Origin: Massospora cicadina | Taxonomy: Eukaryota; Entomophthoromycota; Entomophthoromycetes; Entomophthorales; Entomophthoraceae | Length of the DNA: 64,000 nt | NCBI GenBank assembly: GCA_022478985.1 | Contig: JAKSZP010009576.1 | Location: 1 to 64,000 of the forward strand | Direction of reading: 5' to 3' | Shown here: positions 56,001 through 64,000 of the stretch, in pieces | Numbering within the stretch: the stretch's first letter is position 1 | Layout of the letters: each line of letters opens with the position of its first letter | Notes under the pieces: generated by a model | The model's input: the letters and a program-made list of their open reading frames with translations, nothing else | Databases searched by the model: none | Told to the model about the DNA's origin: nothing | Made by a program: the position numbers and the translations under genes

Positions 56001-56253
56001 ATAATAAAATCATGTATTGTTTTAGAAGAAATCAGCATATTTCTCTGATAACTATTTGACCTTTTTTAGCTGTTAAACAATTAGTTCCTTCCAAATTGAA
56101 ATTCCACAAGGTCTACCAAAGGTGTTATTCCTAATTAATATCAGTTATGCTTTTTATAACTACTAACTTCATCATCTTTGTTGATAGATAATATGTGGAC
56201 ATAAACAATTTTGGTTTTACGACTCACTATCTTAAGATTATTAGTTAAATTAG

Positions 56254-56688
56254 CTAACAATACTGATATTGGATTAGCGCAGGAAAGTTTAAAATATTCC
56301 TGGACTGGTCAGAACTTAATTTACTGAAGGTTTGTCCACACTCTAACATAATAAGTATCCAGGTGGTATATTTATGTGGACTTGTGTATCTAATATGATT
56401 TGTGATTATGGTGGAATCAATGCTAACTATGGTGGATATAAGGGCATACATGTAACGCATGGGCTCACGCCAGTAAGACAACAATGAATTGGGTAAGAAC
56501 ACCTGAGTCATTGACAAAAGTAGGGTAATCAACCCAGGAATCCTCCATATTTGTGCGTTTCGTCCAAACCTATCAACAAACCCAAAGAAAATAGTTGCAA
56601 AAATACTGGTGCCAAGTAACAAACTCTGGCCCAGTGTGAGAGTATGGAGTGAGGCAATTGCCTGACTAAGAGGACTCTTCAACTCCAT
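56254..56688 (-). other. Unrecognised 144-codon open stretch in element G
   Basis: It lies between RT and the putative protease, where D has its protease-RT spacer. The product is hydrophobic (LTLGQSLLLGTSIFATIFFG, IWRIPGLITLLLSMTQVFLP) with the charged DRFGRN between two possible membrane segments, which recalls the A motif of MFS transporters. Flanking frames are full of stops and no further transporter sequence is found. It may be a decayed spacer, a captured gene piece or chance. Confidence 0.25.
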
Positions 56689-57139
56689 ATTTAGGCGTAT
56701 TTTACTAAAAAATGGTTTAGAATATTGTATATAATCAAGAATGCCTTTATTCTTAGTTGTAAATTCTTTGAAGATTAAACTGAGGATGACTCCACCTTGA
56801 CTTTACTTATTTATGCGCTTCAACTTACCATAGATTTGGCTTTGTCAGCCTATATATGGTCCACTAATTCTTGTAGCTTTTGAATTCCTGGGCGATGAGT
56901 TAAAATGTATGCGGGCAGAATAATTGGTTTCAAATTGAATTCCATCCATCTCACAATCTTGAAATAAAAATTTAGAAATTTTGATTCAGTCTAGGACGAC
57001 GTTTCCCTATAAAAAATCACTTGGATCAACCTTAAGTCCAAAAACTAAGGCAATATGTCAGTTGAGGAGTGTCTCAACCGCTACAATATCCTCTTGGCCA
57101 TCAACTACAAGGAGGTTGCAGTTACATTAAGAGCCCTAT

Positions 57140-57310
57140 TAATGTTATTCAATTTGATTAACCAGGTATACATTCCAATAATCAATTCTGGTCCCATATT
57201 CCATATTGTCATATTGTGTAGTCTCAAACACCCAAATTTTTAATACCCTAGTAGGGACTGGAAACTTTTAGCATAGTATACAATGGCGGAATATCGACAA
57301 AAGAACTTTT
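57140..57310 (-). pseudogene. Element G protease C-terminal half, tentative
   Basis: The minus strand reads NMGPELIIGMYTWLIKLNNI, which has the position and hydrophobic pattern of the D protease C-terminal half (DLLLRTQFLREFNGIINY). The D-T-G motif is not visible. Confidence 0.3.
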
Positions 57311-58488
57311 CCCCATCTGGAGATCATATCTGTAGTTGCTTATAGCTATAACTGAAGTAACTAAGAATAATTTACTAAATCAAATGTTGACGAGGATCAT
57401 TCACCAATAGATCAGATAAACTGAGTCCCAGATGTATCATATTCTATATATTCATGTAGATATGAAAAGTATTAATGCGCCTCATCAGCTTTGAAGGTCA
57501 CATTGACAAGAGCTGCTTCATAAATAATGAGAATAGGAATATGAGTGAAATTATAAAAGCCACATAAGTTACCAAGCTTCCAAATTGAGGAGATAGAGTA
57601 AGAAACATGGGGAAGCGTCATAATAAAAGCAAGCAGTGTCAAGTTCTTTATTTTAATTAAATATCAATTTATATATATGTTCTTTGCAGTGAATAGTAGA
57701 CAAATTAAGCAATCAAAGTATTAATTTTCTTTGAGGTGTATTGTTCATAAAAACGAAGAGTCTCATCATATAAGTTGACTTCTTCTTTTCAGCCTCCTCA
57801 TAATATCCCCCAGCATTGATCAGCATTGTGTATTAGGACCTTACAATAGGTAAATCAAGTTATTTATTTCTTCTTGACTTCTATGGAATTACCTATGGCT
57901 AACTAGTGGGGGATGTCACAGCAAAAGCCTTAGTGATAAGAGCTAGAGGAACCTTATTTAGTGCTTCTTTTGAGAAATTGGTATGACTGGAAAATAAGCC
58001 ATATAGTTCAGCAGACCATATTTAATTAGGTGAAGTGAGTCTCAAGATTCTGGGTACTAAATTATGTCAACTTAAGTGGGTCAATAGAGGTGATAATATA
58101 CTGGAGAATAGAGTGAATTCCTCTAGAGCCTCAATGATGGGGTGAAACTGCTAAAATTGTAGTAAATAGGGATTAATTAGGTCAAAGAATCAAAACTGAC
58201 TGAGAATACTGAGGATTAAGAGCTGAGCAAGTGAATGAGAAGGAGGAAGTCATTTGGTAGAAGAAAGGATTGAGTACTAGAAGGAAGAAGTGAGGAGAAG
58301 ATTCAGTGAAAGTGGTCTTCTATTTTAATATATAATAAAGTGGTATCCATAAGAGCGATAACCTCCTATTTTATATTACTTGAATATATCAAGGATTGGC
58401 GATCTTCATATCATCCATCCCTTGCTCAGTAGTTTAAACTTGTGCAACTATCTTATAGGATTTCAATCGACACCTCCAAAAGTTAACA
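57311..58488. other. Unassigned DNA ending in the presumed H 5' LTR
   Basis: No protein motif seen. The right end TTAACA (58483-58488) is followed by a primer-binding-like sequence, so the rightmost part should be the H 5' LTR, but without the 3' LTR in the window its start cannot be set. The left part may hold decayed gag of G. Confidence 0.35.
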
Positions 58489-59699
58489 GTGCTCAATACA
58501 GGTGGTCACTGACCAACTGTAGCACAACACACCTAGGTCCTTATGATGAGCCCTCACTACTTGTTAAAACCTAATAGATTTTCATGACAAACACTCCAAC
58601 AAACCAATGGAAACATCCAATGAAGGACTGGCACAGCTTACAGTAATGGAACCAGGAGACAAAGAAACCAGGATGGAGTTGCAGCTAGTAGCTTGCCCCT
58701 CGTTATAGTCAGAGTAACAGGGAAGATTCATGAACGTAACTCCTCGGCAACTGTGAGGTATAATGAAAAGGCTCTTGTGAGGTTACCGCCTTACCAAAGG
58801 AGATATGGATGCCCATGCCATGAGCCTATTCTATAATCAACGTAACTAAGCAGAATGGTACGCCATGTATATTTCATACCTCAACGTGACCACAATGGGG
58901 TTGTCTTGCCAGCTCAGCTCCCATGAGGTCAAGGAATACATGGTTGCATATGTTCATCATTTAATCCACCAACTTCTACGTGTGTTGGCCCAGCATAATG
59001 TTAAATTGCAATGTCATCCGTTTTGTTCAAGTCACCAGAATGAAACTCACCTCTTACATGAACGCATTGACCACTCCTTCTTGGAGGTACAGGAGACACC
59101 AGTTCTAGTGGACAGTCATGTCATGTCATGGACATCCATAATCGCCTGGATCAATTAGTTCCCCACCTGAATCATGAGTTACCCATGTCAGAGGAGAATT
59201 ATTATATCAACGCGGTCTTTTGGGTGAATGGATATGAGATGTCACAACGCTGGGCAGTAACACAGAGCGTTTCATGGTGGAAATGACCAAATATATGGAA
59301 AATATTGACATAGCGGTTTCTTGGACTAGGGACTGGGTCATCCTGTTGGAGAGATGGGTGATTGATCACACCAACTCAATAACAATTGAATTCTACCAAC
59401 TTTAAGCTGAATGGAGTAATTAAGGGCTGCCAACAACTTGGCCAGTTCTTTCTTGGCAACTTCAGAATACATCTAATTGCTAAGCCAAATCAACCAGCTG
59501 GAGAGTTATAGCCAAGAGTCTTGAGGTCAAACTGTTACTCGTCCATTTGCTGAGACAGTGGAGTACACGAATATGTGGGTGTGCTTGGAAACCCTTTGAT
59601 GATCTAATGAGGAGCTGGTGTGGTGAAGAGCCAATTCTATCAGATAAATAAATGATGCAAACCAAAAGTCTCATAAAACTGGTTAGCATAATGCAAGAA

Positions 59700-60900
59700 T
59701 GAAGGGTTTTTTAGAGTATGTCCCCATAAGGATTCAGAAAATAGAGCATAAAATTGATATTGAGCAATACCTTCGCCACAAATTACAGAAAGAAATTGAG
59801 GAACTCCAGCAGGAGGTGAGAGATGGGCGGTGCCACTTCAATTTTGTCAAAGTGAAGTGAAATTTAGATGAACTGTTTGCTGCACAGACTGGTAAAGGAA
59901 GTAGGGGTGGGGGTAGCGGCAACTCCAGCAATAAATAATACAGTTTGAACAGTGAGCACCCCCAATTGTTGTAACAATCCCTCCCAATGATTCAACCTTT
60001 TCTCAGTCGCCTACAGATGATTTGCAACTGTCTACGTGACCCTATTATGGCACACAAGGGGATGTTCCCCTTGGCCAATAAAAACCTCAATTGTCTGCTC
60101 CCTGAATCAGAATCCCAGAGCAGGGTGAGTTTGTACAATTAGAGAAGTTGACCACTTCTATATTTAATGGGGACATTCACAGCTACTTTAAACAAAATTG
60201 AATTCACCGTGGAAGGAACATCAGACTGGAATAAGGCTAAACTGTTGTTATCCGCTCTGTATGTTGAGAGCGCTGACCAAGTTATATGTTACCTTAAGAG
60301 TAGTACCGTGACATATCAGAAGGTGAAGGAAACCTTGCTCTGTCTGTTTGGGGGTTTTCAAAAATGGGCGCAGCACAAGGCAGATTTTCTAACAATAAAA
60401 TTCCAACAGAATGAGTCCTTGGTGGAGTTTGAAGCGCGTTTCACATCTGAGGTTCACGTGTCAGTGGGATGTAATTTTTACCAATAGGGATGTGGCATCG
60501 CAATGGCAGCAGCTGTTAAGCCATACCAAGAGCTGTATAACTCTATGGCTCCCATTCTTCAAGGAGACAAAGCGTTATTTCAAATTGTCAATTATTTATG
60601 CTGCCTATCTATCACTTTTAGAGCTCCTAACGTGGAATGGAAAGCCTTATGACTGCTACCAAAATCCCCTTTATGAAATAAAAACAACAATTTGAGGTTT
60701 AATCTGTTGGATAATACTCAGCCACTTAACACTTCAGCGTATCCTTTACGTCCTCCTTATAATCACCTACTTGTCCTCAGCCAAATTACAACCCCTCAGC
60801 TAACCTTCAAACTGGACCTTTGGGGGTTATTCAGAGATGGGAGCATATAAAAATGCTTGCTTCTCATGTGGCCAAAGTGTCCATTATGCGGCAAGTGCCC
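59700..60900 (+). pseudogene. Element H Gag
   Basis: A coiled coil reads RIQKIEHKIDIEQYLRHKLQ, then KEIEELQQEVRDG (59735-59830). A 106-codon open stretch (60167-60487) reads SDWNKAKLLLSALYVESADQ and HKADFLTIKFQQNESLVEFE, capsid-like and similar in layout to E. A degenerate zinc knuckle CFSCGQSVHYAAS (about 60852-60890) keeps C-C-H but not the last Cys. Confidence 0.65.
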
Positions 60901-61389
60901 TGGAGAATCACATGTTTATACCATAATGCCAGCCATGACCAAACAAGGAAAAGCTTGCGTGTAATAGAAATGGGACACTCTACCTCTGCTAAAACAAATT
61001 TATTTGTCCCTGATGATTTTATTGATTCGCTTTGTGATGGTTTGGTAATCACCCTGATGTGTTACTATACCAAGAAACCCTCAATGATGCCTTAAGCCAT
61101 CCTGAGAGGGAGATATGAAGAATACAGTCTCAGAGTTTTGCTGAGATGAAAAAATCTGTACGCCTGTCAAATACTTGAACGTAATGTCATGAGTGAAGTC
61201 AGCCCCTCAACAGAGGTCACCACACTAGAGGGTGTGAACGTTGCAATTCTGGTAGAGAAGATTTATCAGGAGTAAACTTATTTCAAAGCTGGTATTATCA
61301 CTTTTCTTTATAACAGAAAGCCCTTAGGTGTCCTTGTAATAAATACCAACAGTTCTTCTTATTTGTAGTGTACCTAGTGTGATATTTTC

Positions 61390-61600
61390 ATAGAAAATAC
61401 AAAGATAAACTGATAATAGATACTGGTGTCCCAGTCAATATAATATCCACCAAGTTTGTGGCTGAATCAGCTGAAGCCTGATGTGGAACATTAAGTAGTG
61501 TATGGGACCATGGGGCACAGAGCACTTTGTTGGAGGGCGCTTAAAGCATGTTGCCTCTGCGGTTTTAAAGGTCAGCACATCTGCCCAGCGGTGGTTCTGC
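61390..61600 (+). pseudogene. Element H aspartic protease
   Basis: KLIIDTGVPVNIISTKFVAE (about 61410-61465) carries D-T-G with V where A or S is usual. A stop follows at about 61480. Confidence 0.68.
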
Positions 61601-62379
61601 CTAATAATAACTATGACATGTAGATCAGGGATGTATTTATGTGGAAAGTTGGGGTGGTAGTTGGAATGGCGAAAGAAGTATTTAAGATTTTGGGACAATA
61701 AATTACCATCTATTTTGCCTCCAGTGGAGTCCCAAAGGACCCCATCCAATTCAGTCAAATTAATCTTACATATAGCGATGGTGTTATTCCTGTTCAATAT
61801 TGGCAGCTTAAGTGAAGGATAATAGGTCTTCTTAACCAGAATATGAGTTTAAAAGAATTTTGCTACAAATTGTGAACGCTTTAATTTTACCAGGCATCAG
61901 GTCATAGTAGGAATGGAGCTCAAAATAAAAATCCCTGAAGTACTATATGGTGAAATTATGGGGCCTTACCAATACTTTGAGGTTTTAACCCCATGTGGCT
62001 CCTGGACTACAGTTATTGGGGCATGGGGAAGTGAAGGTATTATTAGACCTACAGAAGGAGTCTATGATGGTCCAAAGGCACCAATTGGTGGCTTATCTGC
62101 ACCTGACTCCAATTGATAAGGTTCATTATACTCACGGCTTTAGTCTTGAACGTCAGGCTACCTGTAAAATACTCATACAGCGTAATGATAGTGGTTCCAC
62201 ATGAGGCCCTAGATGAGCTATTGGAGGAAAGGAAAGATTGGGTGATGGCTTTGTTTGAAAGATACTGAAGAATTTTGCATCTGATGACCACAATTTGGGA
62301 TGTGCATGGAATGTCAAGCATTGAAGTACACAGAATATCACCTCATATCCGGCCATGGCCTATCTGCCGCTCAAAATCT

Positions 62380-62960
62380 GAAGAAGAAGTTGCCTCAGAT
62401 GAGATAGATAAATTGATCAGTAGGGAATGTTAGATCCGTCAAAGAGTCTCTGGGCGTCACAGATGCTAATTGTAAAAAAGAAGGATGAGACTAACTGGGA
62501 AGTAATAGACTACCATAATCTCAATAAAATTACCAAAAAGGACTCATATCCTTTACTGCAGACCAATAATGCTTTGGATCGCTTGGGTGGAGCCCATTAT
62601 TTCTCAGCAATGATTTTTGATATCAGGTTACTTGAAAATCAAGATGCCCATGGCGGAGCAGGTAAAATGCACCATAATCACCTTGAAAGGGTTATTCCAG
62701 CCTACACGTATGATCCAAGGGTTGTGTAACGCCCCAGCTACGTTCCAGTGGGCTATGGACGCTACCTTAGGTGACCTGAAGATGTCCTGTGTTCTAGCCT
62801 ACCTTGACAATATTAATGTGTTCTCACAAATGTTCACCTAGCATCTAGACCACTTAGAACAAGTGTTCCACCGACTTGCCAAAGCTAACATAAAAATAAA
62901 GTCTTTAAAGTGCCATTTTTAAGGAGCAATCGCAATACCTCAGGTATTTGATAAACTAAA
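62380..62960 (+). pseudogene. Element H reverse transcriptase
   Basis: LDPSKSLWASQMLIVKKKDE, then DYHNLNKITKKDSYPLLQTN and LDRLGGAHYFSAM, in a 100-codon stretch (62427-62729). After a frame change come LFQPTRMIQGLCNAPATFQW and CVLAYLDNINVFSQMF (62617-62841). The YLDD box is YLDN (62800-62811): GACAAT in place of GACGAT, a CpG-to-CpA change. Confidence 0.82.
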
Positions 62961-63179
62961 AAGGACTTAGACATTATCTGGAGAAGGTGGAAGCTTTATA
63001 AAAGATGACTCAGACAGGTAATACGCGGGATATCCAGGTGTATTTGAGGATGATCAGCTAGTACTGGTGGTTCATTATTAACTTCAGCTGTATTGGGGGC
63101 CCCATCTTTAATTTATTAAAGATAAAGTCACTTTTTACTGGACTGAAAGTTGTCAAAACGCTTTTGATGTTTTAATTTG

Positions 63180-63600
63180 TGTTGGTTAGCACATCAGTTC
63201 TGCAATACCTTATTTTTCATAAAGATATTTGTCGTGCAAATGGACGCTTCTCTTTACACTTTAGGGGCAGTATTTCCCCTAGGGATAATGACAGTGTGGA
63301 GCATCCTGTCACATTTTGTAGCTGAAGCTAAATTATTCATGAATTGAATTACACTATAACAGAGCGTGAGTGCTTAGCGGTGATAAATGCATATAAACAG
63401 TTTCAGGTATACCTCCTTGGAGTGAAATTCAAGTGGTAACGGATAATGCATCCTTGCGCTGGTTGCAGAATCTTTGGGAACCTTAAGTGCAGCTTTCACT
63501 ATGGTCACTGAAGCTCCAAGCTTAGGACTTTGAAATAGAACGGCAGCTGGGGGTAAACACCAGAACGCAGACTGTCTCTCACAATTACCAATGGTTGCCA
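63180..63600 (+). pseudogene. Element H RNase H
   Basis: NYTITERECLAVINAYKQFQ, then VYLLGVKF and VTDNASLRWLQNL (about 63345-63475), then LSLWSLKLQA and DFEIERQLGVN. The opening TDASLYTLGAVF-like part is at about 63240. Confidence 0.75.
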
Positions 63601-64000
63601 TTACAGCGGATTTGTCAGAAATCATGTATGAGAAGATTATTGTGGCCAAATATCATGATGAGCCACCACATGTGATCAAGGTGCTAGACAGGCTTATACG
63701 GGATACTTCCTTGTGTAATGGGGAACTATATAAGAAAATTGGAGAATCAATGCTGAGTTTCCTGAAACCTTCTTCCAGGACAGTAATTATTGTGGATGCC
63801 ATTAAGGTGTATATTGTGGAGGGTGAGGAAAACGTTCGAGATTGTGACCACGTTAATTGGGAAAGCATGCACTATGACATTCTCAAGATAATCACTAGTA
63901 GTCACTAGTGTCAAGTGGAGAAATATTTCAACAAGAAAACTATATACCATCTGGTTAAGCCCCATTTTGCGTGGCATACAGTTTCCATTGATGTGGTGGG
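63600..64000 (+). pseudogene. Element H integrase N terminus
   Basis: A 105-codon open stretch (63591-63908) includes IIVDAIKVYIVEGEENVRD and HVNWESMHYDILKIITSSH; then CQVEKYFNKKTIYHLVKPHF and HTVSIDVVG reach the window edge. The last phrase is the first-Asp motif of the core (S-I-D). One Cys of the HHCC set is visible. Confidence 0.6.

Larger units (their letters stand above)
58489..64000 (+). mobile_element. Ty3/gypsy element H, cut by the right edge
   Basis: A primer-binding-like GTGCTCAATACAGGTGG (58489-58505) matches that of E (GCGCTCAATACAGGG). Gag, protease, RT, RNase H and the start of integrase follow on the plus strand. Stops are frequent. The 3' part and 3' LTR are outside the window. 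Confidence 0.8.

Noticed and set aside
58865..59158. A 97-codon plus-strand open stretch as an independent gene
   Set aside because: It lies between the H primer-binding site and the H Gag coiled coil, has no motif, and is most simply leader or 5' gag of H.

Overview
The window is eukaryotic, repeat-dominated DNA with one recognisable host gene and about 55 kb of decayed, nested retrotransposons. The host gene (24979-26071, minus strand) is a five-exon U1A/U2B''-type spliceosomal protein of 222 residues with two RRMs. Its introns are 277, 79, 34 and 34 nt. Tf1/sushi-like chromodomain Ty3 elements, a Tad/L1-like LINE, tRNA-derived SINEs and heavy CpG-to-TpG/CpA decay of repeats all fit a fungus with a TE-inflated genome (a rust-like basidiomycete is one possibility). 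That placement is inference; no rRNA or mitochondrial marker is present.

Layout. 1-3350: decayed LINE on the minus strand, running off the left edge. 3360-5386: AT-rich DNA with one SINE. 5387-12545: chromodomain Ty3 element A1 (plus) with both LTRs. 12546-21952: a second, partial internal region of the same family (A2), split by a 7.57-kb Ty3 element B (12723-20295, minus, TSD CCCTC) and by a probable solo LTR (20756-21856). 21953-24440: a retroposon whose 3' tail resembles the SINE tail, then an F-like LTR. 24441-28550: AT-rich gene island holding the U1A/U2B'' gene and two young SINEs. 28560-57310: a four-level nest. D (32747-39726) lies inside E (29894-46466), which lies inside the tandem chromodomain elements F2/F3, which lie inside or between halves of a D-like element (K on the left, G on the right). 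57311-64000: unassigned DNA, then Ty3 element H (plus), cut by the right edge after the integrase zinc domain.

The retrotransposons fall into three groups: chromodomain elements A and F; elements B and E, which share LTRs and carry an extra reading region after integrase; and D with its relatives K and G. H resembles E at the PBS and in gag/pol. None encodes an intact polyprotein. The observations most worth following are a collagen-like Gly-X-Y segment in the Gag of D, a conserved extra reading region after integrase in B and E, recurrent loss of the same catalytic Asp at CpG sites, 34-nt introns in the host gene, and a 3' tail shared by two SINE types and a LINE-like retroposon. Boundaries given without a TSD or splice site are approximate, because I could not run alignments.
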